A DNA stretch of 64,000 nt from Drechmeria coniospora (lineage: Eukaryota > Ascomycota > Sordariomycetes > Hypocreales > Ophiocordycipitaceae), in NCBI RefSeq assembly GCF_001625195.1, contig NC_054389.1, positions 186,001-250,000 of the forward strand, given 5' to 3'. The notes beneath the pieces were generated by a model, which had not been told where the DNA came from, did no database searches, and saw only the letters and a program-made list of their open reading frames with translations. Numbering within the stretch: the first letter of the stretch is position 1; each line of letters opens with the position of its first letter. This document shows positions 41,001 to 47,069 of this stretch, piece after piece. The position numbers and the translations under genes were made by a program.

Positions 41001-42240
41001 TGCCACGCTCGAAGGCCGTCTCAACACCAGACTCACCAGACCAATGTCGGCTTACATGCATGCAGTGGCATCGTTGAACCGTGACGAGGCGCTGGACTAC
41101 TGGCGCACCCTGCTTCAAGGGTCTAGCATGACGACGCTTGTGTCGCGCAGCAAGCCGTCCTACGGCAACGTGTACGATACCTACGTCCGCCGCACCATAT
41201 CTCGTCCCTCGGTAGAGAAGCACGGGACGACGTTTGCGACGGTGCTGAAAGCTGCCTGGTCCCTGGTCCTCGCAGGCCGCACCTCCACTCCCGACGTCAC
41301 CTTTGGCCATGTCGTATCCGGCCGCGCCCTCGAAGGCGTGTCCGCCGTCGCGGGTGCCTGCATCAACGTCGTTCCGGTGCGCGTCAAGCTCGCGTCTCCA
41401 GACCTCAGCGTCTCGGAGCTACTGCGGGCGGTCCATGGGCAACACGGGGCGGGCCTACCGTACGAGGCCGCCGTGGGTAGCCGGACCATTGTCCGGCAGT
41501 GTGCGCCGGCGTGGCCGCCGCATACTCGCTTCAGCAGCATCGTGCAGCACCAGAATATCGAAGAGACAAACCGGACGACGGTGGGCGGGGTCGATTACGA
41601 GGTCGGGTTCTTTTGTCCCCAAGCGGACGAAGCTGACGTCGCGATCAAGACGACGCCTCTCAATGACGGAACGATGGACTTGCTACTCATCTGCTCCTCC
41701 AAGGGTGTGGGCAGGGCGATGGGCGAGTCACTGGCCGACCTGCTCTGCGACAGCATCCGAGAGATATGTGCGCGACCCGAGTCCAGCGTCGAGGCGTTGC
41801 TGGAGGAGCTGCCATTCAGCTCGATGACGGAAAAGGAGAGGCATGACAACGGGCGGCATGCAAGTGCTGGTGCCAAGAGATATTTCGTCGAGCGGAAGAA
41901 CGGAAACGTCAACGGGCACGCCAACTGGCACGCTGCCAAGAGGTTGACGAATGGGAGGCTTCCGAGACACAATCTGCTGGCGAACGCTGTCGCGGCCAAG
42001 TGGACGGAGGTGCTCCGGCTGCCGACGGAGGCGGCCGCCAAGCTGGACGACGATTCCGATTTCTTCGAGGCCGGTGGTGACCTGGTGTCTGCCGCGCTCT
42101 TGTCGGCAAAGTTCCAGATCGAGGACATGGGTGCGCTCGAGGTAGAGAGCATCATCGACGGATCAAGGCTTGGAGAGATGGTGGAGGCTCTGGGTAGAAG
42201 AGCCGAGCAGTGCCACGACAGCAGCGCCGATTGTGCATGA
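23509..42240 (+). CDS. Five-module non-ribosomal peptide synthetase
   Basis: An uninterrupted 18.7-kb frame coding 6,243 residues. Order: C-terminal half of a C domain (1-245), A1-T1, C1-A2-T2, C2-A3-T3-E, C3-A4-T4, C4-A5-T5, terminal C5, then a T-like domain. All five adenylation domains (A) keep the TSGST, YGPxE, TGD and terminal lysine motifs, and T1-T5 all have GGDSI. C1-C3 and C5 replace the first histidine of HHxxxDG with Asp or Ser, which is common in fungal C domains; C4 has HHSIYDG. One epimerisation domain (E) follows T3, predicting a D-residue at position 3. There is no thioesterase, reductase or N-methyltransferase, so release is probably by the terminal C domain, typically as a macrocycle. 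Two start codons are adjacent (23509, 23512). The product is unknown; the neighbouring FAS pair suggests a fatty-acid-derived component. Confidence 0.95.
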   Translation: MMPQSKMEIESKSAAFSHRRRTDAETCIFPTLVEVVEVESCQQAMFEIPLGLGESTEASLALAAHDLERSVELSLATAWAIILKTYTGNASVSFGLVSLDSAQLPAARLCSVSLEDSPSLQTLHQMLRHDFNQIDSSPTSRISTLPSFRDSHGRPVCNTSISVGLSPRLPDEGIDLHIAVEMTPGCFNGTMRYSGAAFAKSQAEDIVLAFQQTLSAVLSNSSTLCSDLNLMHPRSLTKLFSWNGSIPDSVDQCVGDIFLQQAHSSPENVAVHASDASFKYDELAKMTEALACHLQAKGAGPESVVLLCFPKSAWAVVAIMAVVRAGGTMLFLDASHPVARLQEIQSQVRSKYVLTATKYAAMWEWTGCEVTVVNRALLDSLSQPSCPVTSAVTPASMLYIIYTSGSTGKPKGCCVEHRQFLTGCLAQRKASGMVHTDRVLQLAPFTFDVSMLEIVTSLTSGACVCIPDDISRAKGPAHCIREFDVTWAFLTPSLVKLMTPELVPTLRFLVLGGEPLGKADVETWAPHLQLANGYGPTECSVAATAYPKLSRSTDPSNIGFPLGALCWLVDPEDHRRLVPPGAPGELLVHGPIVARGYFRDREKTEAAFIDDAPWLPADSFGQSRRMYKTGDLARHNCDGSLHFIGRKDSQVKLRGLRIELGEVEHQVAIHELVHQAVVILPRHGPCKSQLTAVVALKESHQEGGFDDLELLDTTAKCLCSPSLSQVTERASKHLPAYMVPSAWVLVKSIPLTVSGKLNRVAVTRWIAELDDATFNLIAGADVAVPASTPTEHMMQRLVGEVLCKSNSQIHLGRSFIHNGGDSILGIRLVAKLREAGVDLSVKDVLESRSLSELAERARPGAAREVTKYPVSYDMVKFRSEVLPHLAVEEDDILEACPLGPMQKGIVLSQQRGAAGYDLRIVCEVTVPDGVVDIRRLKDAWHAVSNRHTSLRTIFTPSTSEDSPCDQIVLKHGRPDVVVIPCENMEDVFKAVRSREIEASKSQPRVNFIIFNVLGSICCMVIVDHALIDGLSAQLLFRDLGAAYAGSLDTTQERRFSQYIGYCQQLDKAESLEYWKSYLRDIAPCNFPILVDDGARINELKELKDDLDLDMRLQEFCRENNVTPASLMQCAWALTLRAYTGLEDVCFGYLSSGRDVPVAEIESTVGAYINMLVCRLKLERSSTFLQLVESVQCSFLSSLPHQHCALAEIQHEIRQREPLFNTVISLQSTPEEVVREGSGDGIITFRVIDEVDPTEYDISVNVSITRGAVRLSLRHYTSKINEANAINILETFKSAIGAIIQGCHTPLAEISLLSEHDIRQIHSWNVGEWDDVDSCIHTEFSKQAAARGDTVAIDAWDGRLSYSQLDAASTLLASHLSARGVGPEVIVPMSFEKSVWVPVTQLAVLKAGGACVAMDPTHPHKRRLELLRRCGARVAAASPLHRTLFDDLVQETIIVDQALMNLLAADQTLPLTWVMAKPNNAAFVVFTSGSTGIPKGIVLEHHALVSSTNSHGPSLQFEPGNRILQFASYTFDVSIGETVSALVRGATLCIPGDDERIDDLTGVINRMEIDVLYLTPSVASLVHPSDVPRLKCLTLGGESVRPENIGTWAGNLRLVTAYGPAECSVWSTALSPASFGASPANIGYGLGARTWITEIGDSQRLCPIGRVGELLLEGPILARGYLKDAERTDSAFIVEPLWMTRARHGSMARRLYRTGDLVRYNSDGSIHFIGRQDSQIKLHGQRIELGDIEHHILNHENIANAVVVYPQIGPLHRRLVSVISFREPTGADLDMELKVINPSRNSGVAEGISKARVHLSDRVPGYMVPSTWLVLDVIPLSVNGKTDRSRVSRFVESLELIPEQEDQDQDVADVAAEPSSQGDEVLRAVVSTALGIPLKTVSMNDCFVGLGGDSITAMQVSMRCRMKGLSVSVKEVLLSKSLRQLANGAKEVQLSAEARAKPENGAFSMLSEAHLDLLEREAKQMGLLGLEDLEDGYPVSPMQQGLLIAQAHSSKSYKPYVICEVKATDSPWKATEDKLQAAWRRVVERHPMLRTVFIETSSVDGLFLQVVLKNTLTRVEQVLEYTALCNYSWTHPINYEDRRPPHRFTTCASDGKLFFNLEISHALIDGASMSVILKDLATAYRQKNWLNDAPLYRDYIAMLQSESRQRSLNYWEAYLKGAEACEFPRLLGRRVATQTLETVDVILRSDIIHELQTFTRSYAVTLSNVLQTAWALVVRAFSSSTDVVFGFMASGRDIALNSIDEAVGPYINMLVCRVDASNEVLVLDAIRKTQEGYLDVLPHQHIPLSEIQHSLGLSSGRLFNTILSLQRPLAENPKNDKAISIDYLEGNDPTEYDVSVSIIASESTVEASISYYSSFFSPEQGTQVAQTFSQILNQMLDRPSAAITELDFLCDSDAQKVFRWNKSGITPQKIDQFIHQNFARHALKSPDCEAVDSWDGTFSYRELDKATSRLAHFLRSLGVTSEVIVTLCFDKSRWTVVAMLAVLRAGGAYTSLDPSHPTQHLMNIVDQTNSKIALAGSASHAKKLENIIEHVVVVDPALMNQIPAQEQPPPVVGTPDNAAFISFTSGSTAKPKAICLTHSSFSSVMSNTSEMGIGPQSRVCQFSAYIFDTSNAEIFGTLTAGGCLCIPSDHERVNDANGAMNRLAVNWAILTPSMAALLKPADLPNLETLALCGEQAREDIVDSWKDHVRLINSYGPAECTIWTSTAFLGHGNSPATISKGNGGDGSLLWVVDTADVNKLAPIGTIGELLIEGPILARGYLDSDKTALSFIPPPRWRGSTSSNCRMYRSGDLVRYHEDGTLIYVSRSDGQVKLNGQRIEMGEIECHIASHDVVRYAIVLMPKAGICKRKLVAVVAPSAFSENTVASHDPRFISDKKFKIRAAAQIARVKDQLRERVPEYMVPSVWLLLEAFPLTISKKVDRAKVRHWLHELSNDAYIEGTDIGDDGHDAAASTLQEGRLQKIISAVLNIPAEQVRLHKSFLNQGGDSILAIQLVIQCRKAGIILTVKDIMRSKTISFLALTAKAVGPSGPSQGEIFDVPFPLSPIQSMYFTELTKGSLDPEANRFNQSFLLAVNRMVDASALEKAVQQVVEHHPMLRARFRQSTAGVWTQVVSSQIAGSYRFRTHDVDTPEDARNISRIAQGHFDIQHGPVFSADFFNVTPGSQQLLFLAAHHLVVDLVSWRTIIQHLDDIIGLSSQLSRNKPLPFHSWVKAQQDYSSQHLEPETSLLHDVPPADYQYWGMHDRPNLRGDTNEVRFTINEAETDLLLRGCHRSMKTEALDVLLAAAFFSYSETFLRCPPAIFNEGHGREPWNAQIDITETVGWFTTMFPLHVSTGEGLDLLSAVRLLKDQRRSLPRNGWAYFNSAVSNDAGKTAFKHHWPVEILFNYLGVYQREKQSDNIFQIQPFNDGDAGPQMSRFALIEINAFVLDGITNVTIDYNRNMKHVDTIEKWAASYARTLVSMIGELQAANVTLTPGDFTLLSTTHEALRIFQNEVLPTITSVDNVEDIFACSPMQEGILLGQNRIQGAYNIEMLIEISTVQGAAIDAEKLATAWQAVVCRHATLRTLFVQNLSVRPYDQLVLKNHTARVSVQHDQDDDSLCMLRMSNSLDCTSAEPPHCMSIVHTRSGRTFCKLEMSHALVDGTSTTVLVSEWVNAYLDKLSELPAPVYSEYIAHILSQPMDTAKEYWIKYLADARPCCFPALTDHDMEPKRLLHEIELEMPSATKVRNFCQQNNVTLASIFRLAWAKVLKAYTGEERVCFGYLASGREIPILGMEGAIGAYINMLVCSVHFGLIDNQSVVGSLEVLQDEYLKSLQFQHIGLAQIQRELKLAGQALFNTVLSYQRRSHVNFSIGDIQIRSLDGLDPTEYDISVNISDSEDGLFVHMNYLTSRLCDNQASNVARSLSNALTSILEAPHANVSSLNLHSVEDTNQIALWNSECTATIDISVHEVFARLAKDSPSATAIDSFEGTMTYSDLDNKSSQLANEIVSIGATIDTLIPIAFEKSPWAIVAMLGVMKAGAGFVPLDTSHPDERLRAIISKTSSQFMISSEAATRRMQSLTTNVLTVSAGSSIWSRRSTASMKTTSASANPAYAMFTSGSTGLPKGVVLSHQAVSSSIFDHGAKVGCSAATRMYQFSAYTFDACIFEIFTTLTHGGCVCVPSETEKMNDIAGFITRKQVNTAFMTPSLVRILTPEQVPTLRTLVLGGEALGQDNIETWATKVRLMNGYGPTETCVFAVMKRFEEPQDRHDILGTGVGSQIWIVSLDDPGQLAPIGAVGLLHLSGPSLAVGYLHDQAKTESVFIDNPAFLLGSDRWPRRAYNTGDLVRYNSDGTIAYLGRHDQQIKLRGQRIELGEIEHHVRANFPQASQVSVDVVIPLGNDERATIAVFFRIARQPESNTTFHTLPRTLLGDAAQLQRTLETLLPPYEVPSLYIPVGMMPRTTAGKLDRKALREAVAHMSEEELDAFALVEESKQPLITASEKALGLLWAEVLKIPVSRIGRHDGFFRMGGDSIAAMKLSAKSSPGISLSVSDIFEHAALSDMALAANRNNSIVDDIDNIEPFELVTNGMSDDMLQSLASKCNVSVEQIADAYPCTVLQESLMVLSMVQSGAYVARKAFKLPATIDVAQFRTAWERTILSNPILRTTIVQLHSGRALQVVLEHNVPWRSAATLQQYMEDDTADELEFGKPLSRYAITADGHFIWTAHHSIYDGWSVPLILEQVRSYYQADSAPTTPGFNTFVKYLSTLNSAESGAYWERYLAEGKPATFPEPLPATRLIQVDQIEKRSITISRPTGSDIPMATILRAAWAFVLARHSDACDVVFGMTMSGRNCPLRDIGMILGPTITTVPVRVLVPTDGTVYGFLEAVQQQAAEMIPFEHFGLQNIANISEDMAQAVKFQNLLVIQPRAQFDADHDEILGAEQISAPLTNFDTYPLVTECRLSKMEVQLEARFDMTIISREQTERLLRNFEQALHSFNGATPGTMMEEISMIAAADLANIMTWNETYPAALDTTVPDVFAQQVKLRPDVLAVDAWDGTFTYAELDVLSATFARHLVKEMGVGPEVLVPLCFEKSRWAIVTQLSVMKAGGAIVNLDPAHPSTRLEHILQDARATILLVSAPLYEKFKGVHGLDPIAIDESFYRRLESRQEFILPEIDPSSAAYVLFTSGSTGRPKGIVVEHRNLCSSSHAHGEAWDIGPNTRLLQFAAYTFDVSCADIFTTIQRGGCICVPSDDDRLNNLSGAINRFRCNWAFLTPTVASLLPAQGIPSLRKLILGGEASTRDTVAKWHRVLDLIICYGPAECSIYCSGTPPATEMSDPGDLGQPLGALYWVVDASDHNRLAPVGCTGELLLEGPTVARGYLHDAEKTAQAFVHNPAFIRDPVWADPGTADRPRRFYRTGDLVRLNKDGSIHFVGRKDTQVKVRGQRVELGEIEHAIRARMPNLSHVTVDAVSLQCLDMKQMVVAFLHIGGDGHCPDEVHPLNENFRVDLRKLQVSLAEALPSQMLPNLFIPLAHVPLTANGKADRRWLRDMVTGLSREQVLEYGLESSEKQTPKTAMEFSLRDLWSRALSIEPGSIGVGDHFFRIGGDSIIAMQIVGMASENKIPLSVRDFFSHPTLTDMATALEGRANVVPRGPSEYEPFSLIDEPRTKAVRNMATQIKTSESNIADILPATDFQTTAVAHALMRTRGLRNYLWLDGTGDLDISTAEKALGVFVAGNEILRTVFAPHEDTMVQVVLKEIPYHVECHLISTDLAAFTDGICRMDMALPTRISDPLLKFIIIKGPDRRHRIMLRLSHAQYDGLSLPMLWDSLAATLEGRLNTRLTRPMSAYMHAVASLNRDEALDYWRTLLQGSSMTTLVSRSKPSYGNVYDTYVRRTISRPSVEKHGTTFATVLKAAWSLVLAGRTSTPDVTFGHVVSGRALEGVSAVAGACINVVPVRVKLASPDLSVSELLRAVHGQHGAGLPYEAAVGSRTIVRQCAPAWPPHTRFSSIVQHQNIEETNRTTVGGVDYEVGFFCPQADEADVAIKTTPLNDGTMDLLLICSSKGVGRAMGESLADLLCDSIREICARPESSVEALLEELPFSSMTEKERHDNGRHASAGAKRYFVERKNGNVNGHANWHAAKRLTNGRLPRHNLLANAVAAKWTEVLRLPTEAAAKLDDDSDFFEAGGDLVSAALLSAKFQIEDMGALEVESIIDGSRLGEMVEALGRRAEQCHDSSADCA
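26150..29345 (+). other. NRPS module 2: C1, A2, T2
   Basis: C1 starts near residue 885 (EACPLGPMQKG), with its active-site motif as VDHALIDG near 1022. A2 covers about 1330-1840 (FTSGSTGIPKG near 1485, TAYGPAECSVW, VNGKTDR). T2 has LGGDSITAMQ near 1905. Hand-read A2 code: D V G Y T G A V W plus K. The small residue at position 239 (Gly) implies a roomy pocket. Confidence 0.8.
29450..34020 (+). other. NRPS module 3 with epimerase: C2, A3, T3, E
   Basis: C2 starts near residue 1985 (DGYPVSPMQQG; SHALIDG near 2119). A3 covers about 2428-2935; its phosphate-binding loop is changed to TSGSTAKPKA (two Gly to Ala), and the GGE motif reads CGE. Hand-read code: D T A I A C S I W plus K. T3 has QGGDSILAIQ near 3003. 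The epimerisation domain runs from about 3055 to 3495, with HHLVVDLVSW (3190), EGHGREPW (3322) and TVGWFTTMFP (3341), all typical of an active epimerase. Confidence 0.8.
34070..37200 (+). other. NRPS module 4: C3, A4, T4
   Basis: C3 begins near residue 3523 (ACSPMQEGILLGQ) with SHALVDG near 3655; following an E domain it should accept a D-configured donor. A4 covers about 3965-4465 (FTSGSTGLPKG near 4115, NGYGPTETCVF, TAGKLDR). T4 has MGGDSIAAMK near 4529. Hand-read A4 code: D A F F V G G V F plus K, close to A1. Confidence 0.8.
37330..40440 (+). other. NRPS module 5: C4, A5, T5
   Basis: C4 begins near residue 4609 and is the only C domain here with a classical HHSIYDGWS motif (near 4725). 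A5 covers about 5033-5540 (FTSGSTGRPKG near 5184, CYGPAECSIY, ANGKADR). T5 has IGGDSIIAMQ near 5606. Hand-read A5 code: D V A F I G C I Y plus K. Confidence 0.8.
40540..42240 (+). other. NRPS terminal C domain and degenerate T
   Basis: C5 (about residues 5680-6120) has SHAQYDGLS near 5814 and no A domain after it, as in fungal synthetases that cyclise or release through a terminal C domain. A carrier-like segment follows: FFEAGGDLVSAALL at 6185-6198. The position of the phosphopantetheine serine is Leu6192 (codon CTG at 42082-42084), so this last T should not carry a chain. Confidence 0.75.
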
Positions 42241-44283
42241 TTGGTCTGGCTCCTTCATCATTCATGACGCATCGCACGCGGATATGAATACGGCACTGAG
42301 GTTATGGGGGATGCATCTCGCGTCATATACGGTGTCGATGTGTGAAAGGCGCATCACTCGCCAGCATTCGCCGCGGTTCTGGTCGTGTCGTTTTAGAAAA
42401 CCGACCTGTGCCGGTAGGGTTCGTAGGCTGATGGGACAGTCGCAAGAAGCTCATGAGCTCGCCACAGTCTTTCTCTGCTCGACGAGCCAGTACGGGTCCC
42501 AACATGCAGAAATGCCGCAAATGAACGGTTCCGATACATGTAAGTGCCATGCTCAAGACACGAGCCAAAAATAACATGGGCCATTGCGAGGCATGAAGTC
42601 TCCAGTGGGCCGCGCCTTCAGGGGTGGTTCAGATTATCTATCAAGGTGTGATGATCTATTTATGTTTTACTCGAGAGTGTACGCGTGCTATTCTTATCCT
42701 TGTCGGTGTTGAATCATCGACAGCCTTGCCTTGTCACAGCCAACCAATGATGGTCAGAAGTAGGCGTGGAGGTAGGTGTGACGAACTCCTGGCTCGTGCC
42801 GGTATCGTCCATCCACTGACTTTTTGATAGGAGCCCTTCTATGGGCCTTTTGTTTCTATTTCTATTTTCGTGTGCGTGCATGAAAAGTCATGTCGTCTTA
42901 TGCATGAGCACGTATATGCCCGAAGATGCGTCATATCGGAATATGACGCCGGCAAGTGAAGAGCCCTGCATCGACGTGCTTGTATCTACCAGCAACCGCC
43001 AACTACCGGGACCAATACGTTGACGAGAGTCATCGAATACCGTACCCCTTTATGCAATGTCTACGAACCATGCGTTCCGGCACATGTGCGAGCTCAGCAG
43101 GAGCAAGAACCGCAAACGCACACATCGACACGGAATAGCATGGCATGCGCCCAAGGCGAACTGTGTGCGGTACGCGGTGCGGAGGGCCCATGTTTACCCC
43201 TGTCAGGTATCCGCACACTCATCCGGGATGCTATTTTAAGCATTCGACACTGCGTCATCGTCATGCCGCATGCACATGCAAGGAATAGTGATTGTACGTC
43301 ATAGGACCAGGATGGCACGTCTCGAGTGTTATACGGAGTACAACCACTTACTTACATGCACGTCTCTAGGTTCCTCACGGAGGACGGAGGAGTACGGCCG
43401 GGCATACGCCAGTGAAGCAGCCGTGGCTTGCAACCGGCATTCCAGCGTCCTGCGTCTAACCAGACGACCGTACCCGGGGCCCAGCGCACCAATACCAAAT
43501 CCCCGTTCCAGCCGACCTACCGTGTCGTACCGCACTCGCCTCCCCTACAAGCATGAGCAAGCACCTAGCACGACGAGCACTTATCTGCTCACAATTCCCC
43601 CTACGGCAGATCTACCAAGCTTCCGTGTCCTGTTTGCAGGACGGGAGCGTAGTGGGAGCGGATCCTCTGGACCGCTCGAGCTAGCATGGAATCCATTCAC
43701 TAGGTACGGACTAGTCGCCTCCTCCACGAACCATCGGCTTGTTAAAGTTTGGACCCTTGACTCGTCAACGGCAGTGGTTGGTGGAAGGGAGGGCCGAGGG
43801 GGGGCAACGGCCTTCATACCGTTTGCATCCACGATCCTGGGTGGATCGGGCCAGCACTCGGAACCATCCAATGTCCATTCAGCTGCGAGCCAAATCGTAT
43901 TCGTATCGTCATATCATCATGGAGCCGGCTTTCTCCCTCTCAGCTGGAACGTACCAAGTACTTGGTAGCGCTGGGCGGCAGCGGCGTGCGAGATCGGTTG
44001 GAATTAGCGGCGGCAACCTTGGCAAGGTTGTGTTCATGTGGTGAGCAGGTGCACAAGCATGTCGACACCTGCTTTGGTCGGAAGCCGTTTGGCAGTCCGA
44101 TGCCGGCGAGCAGCTGGTCTCGTAGCTCTACCGAGAAGCAGCACTAGCACCACAGCCAACCGCCGCACTCTCGCCGTTGCGGGTGCGTTAAAAGGGGGCC
44201 ATCTCCCGTCACGGCAACGGCGAAAGGGGCAGATGCGTGTGCATATCCGGACAAGGTCGAAGAAGCTTCGTTCGCCAGCAGAG
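42241..44283. other. Intergenic region after the NRPS
   Basis: About 2 kb with no gene I can support. Short frames exist on both strands but none has family features or a convincing start and length. It contains the NRPS 3' flank and the promoter of the flavoprotein gene. It probably marks the right edge of the biosynthetic locus. Confidence 0.55.
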
Positions 44284-45659
44284 ATGCGTGGAATCGTCGG
44301 TGCCCTCCTCCTTTCTTTCCTTCCTCGTCTCGTCGATGCTGCTCCCTCGCATTGCGGAAGCAGGAGTGTTCCTGCGGTCGAACTGAGGACGGATTACGAC
44401 GTCATCGTCGTCGGCGGTGGTCCTTCCGGGCTCGCCGCCCTCAGCGCCCTCGGCCGCGTTCGCCGTCGAGCGCTGCTCGTCGATTCGGGCGAATACCGCA
44501 ACGCGCCGACCCGGCACATGCACGACGTGCCCGGATTTGACGGTCAGCACCTCCGCGGCGTTCCCTGCCCCTTCCTCGCGTCCTTTGCCGCTCCCTCGGA
44601 GTGCCGTGACTTCGGCCCTGACACACGCTTCCTCCAGGAATCCCGCCGGCCCTCTACCGCTGGGCGGCGATGCAGCAGATATCCCACTACGAGACGGCCC
44701 ACGCCATCAACGGCACCGTCACCCACGTCGATGCCGAGTCGAACAAGGGATGTTCCTACTTCACCGTCACCATGGACATCCGAAACGGCACCATCACGTC
44801 GAAAACGGCGCGCAAGGTGATCCTCGGCACCGGCTTGCGCGACCTTCTCCCCGACACGCCGGGGCTCCGGGAGAGCTTCGGCCAGGGCATCTACTGGTGC
44901 CCCTGGTGCGACGGCATGGAGCATGCCGATCAGTCCATGGGTGTGCTCGGCTCCTTCGAAAAGGCCGTCGTCGCCGTGGCCGAGATCATCACGCTCAACA
45001 CGGACGTCGTCGTCCTGGCCAACGGCACCGTCACCAACGAAGCTCGAGCGAAAGCCGAAGAGGAGTTTGCTCCAAACTCGGAGGCCTACCTCGGGGACCA
45101 CGGTGTCCGCGTCGACAACCGCACCATCTCCCGCATCGTGCGGCTCAAGCACGGCGCCGACGAGAAACGGTCCACGCGGCCGACGGCGCCGGAGCATGAC
45201 CTTTTCCGCATCGATTTCGACGACGGCAGCAGCATCGAGCGCCAGGTTCTCTTCGCCAACTACCCCAGCGAGCAGCAATCCGCCGTCGGGCAGCAGGCCG
45301 GCGTCGACATGCGCGCCGGCAGGATGGCTGTCGACAGCAACATGCTCACTAGCATCCCCGGCATCTACGCCGTCGGGGACGCCAACTCGGACAACAGCAC
45401 CAACGTCCTACATGCCCTGTACACGGGCAAGAGGGCCGTCGTTCATCTCCATGGTACGTCATCCGCCGGCGCTCTGCCGTGGCCGTCCCCCCCGTCCCGG
45501 AGCTGATTCGTCCTCGTGCCACCAGTCGATTTGGAAAGGGAGCTGAGCGGCACTCTGAGGAAGCGTTCCTCGCAATCGGATGCCGAGGAGATGCGAAAGA
45601 TTTGGGCGAGGGTCAACGGCGAGCCCGGCCAGCCGCTATACGCGGGCGAGTACCGATAG
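44284..45659 (+). CDS. Secreted thioredoxin-reductase-like flavoprotein
   Basis: A 402-residue FAD/NAD(P)H pyridine-nucleotide-disulfide oxidoreductase of the thioredoxin reductase fold. Exons by hand: 44284-44542, 44638-45453 and 45526-45659, with GTCAGC/CCAG and GTACGT/CCAG introns of 95 and 72 bp. The N-terminus (MRGIVGALLLSFLPRLVDA) looks like a signal peptide. The FAD-binding GGGPSG is at residues 44-49, followed by HMHDVPGFDG, and the redox pair is C174-P-W-C177. The C-terminal FAD motif is GIYAVGDANSDN. The family includes gliotoxin-type dithiol oxidases as well as uncharacterised secreted members. Nothing in the neighbouring NRPS points to sulfur chemistry and 2 kb separate them, so membership in the cluster is doubtful. 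The ATG at 44284 was chosen because it begins the signal peptide. Confidence 0.85.
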
Positions 45660-47060
45660 GCAACCGTATCCTCGATACGCATGCCGCATGATATAATCCG
45701 CGGGGCCGGCCGCCTCTCCTCTCAACCCGTCACCGGCTCTGCATCTGCGTCGACGAGGCGGCTCCGTGCCGTGGGAAGCATGGGATACCCAGAGTGGTTC
45801 ATCCCTGCACGACGGCAACATCATCTCGCCACCGTCCACATGTCGATGGACGTCCTCTGTCGGTTGAAGAATCCTTTGCGGCACACCCGTACGCCCATTG
45901 CTCTCGAAGCAGGGCGTCCCTGACGCGCATGTGCCGTTCAAGCATATGCTCCACGAGTGCCATGGGGCTAATCACTCTGCATGCGTTGCCTGTGACGATG
46001 CTCATGAAGGATGAGAGACTTGCCGAGATCGGCTTACCAACGTGGGCAAGTTACGGGAGATGATAAATCGTCGGTTCATCGCGCGGGCCAGTTCATCGCA
46101 AGTGAAACCGGAACGAGTCGTTCGATGACTGTCCATGAGCATGAGGCCGATGGTGCGCCAGAACTGGACCATTGTGTATACTATTCGTCAGGCACTGGAT
46201 GCACCATTTCACGCAAAACACGCATGGCCCATACGCGACTAATTTCTATCCCATTTTGCATACAATATTCCTGTGTAATTGCACCTTCCATTCCCAATGC
46301 AAGCCATTCACACAGCATGGACCAAATTCTTCGGAATGATTCAGTTCTCGATTTATCCAAGTAATATACTTGCAACACCAGTTGAGAACCCTACTTTCCC
46401 GTACATGAGTATAGAGTATACATTTTTCTTTTCACGTCAATGCTCCCCGCAGCTATTCGCTTCTTAGATTGAAGCTCATTCCGATTGCTGCCTGCCTTGA
46501 TTTGTTTGCTGCTGCAAGCATTGTTGGGAGCCTTGTCGAACCTATCGAAACAGCCACTACAATGACAAACGTTGCTAGCGAAATGATGCATCTCAAACTT
46601 ATGGACAATATGCTCCTTTTTGCTAGCTTAAAGAAAGCTGTCTGTTCCTGCCGATTATTTCCAAGCAGGAGGCCAAAAACCTTCAAGGAACGTGCGCCAA
46701 CTCTACAACTAGTAGGCGGCCCATGTCAATGCTCTTTGCGAAGCGCAAGCCATATCAAAATGCTGGTACTTGCCGATGCTGCATGAAAGATTCGGGTTTC
46801 AAAGTGCATCGCCCTTGGCACAAATTTGCGTGAGTAATCCTGTTTAACGTTATACAGATACATATGAGGCATATCAAAGTTTCACGCATAGCACAGGGCC
46901 ATCATACAATGGTCGGGGGGTTGAAGATGATACATTGAGGGGAGTCGCCTTTGGTCATCTTTTGGACAGGTCGAGGCTATTTTTCATGGCCAGTCCACGG
47001 CGCAGTAAGTGCATATACAGGAGGCATGGCATGAAATGATGGTAATTTATCACTCCAACT
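45660..47060. other. Intergenic region
   Basis: No supported gene. At 46469-46786 a frame begins with a signal-peptide-like stretch (LKLIPIAACLDLFAAASIVG) but starts at TTG, not ATG, and its downstream part has no family resemblance. It may be the decayed start of a small secreted protein gene. Confidence 0.45.
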
Positions 47061-47069
47061 ACAGTATTG

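Noticed and set aside
23509..42240. Destruxin, cyclosporin or enniatin-type synthetase
   Set aside because: No N-methyltransferase insertion exists in any module, and the module number and E-domain position do not fit.
23509..42240. Siderophore synthetase
   Set aside because: A terminal C domain and a trailing T are reminiscent, but the usual T-C repeats at the end and siderophore partner genes are absent, and five different A domains are present.
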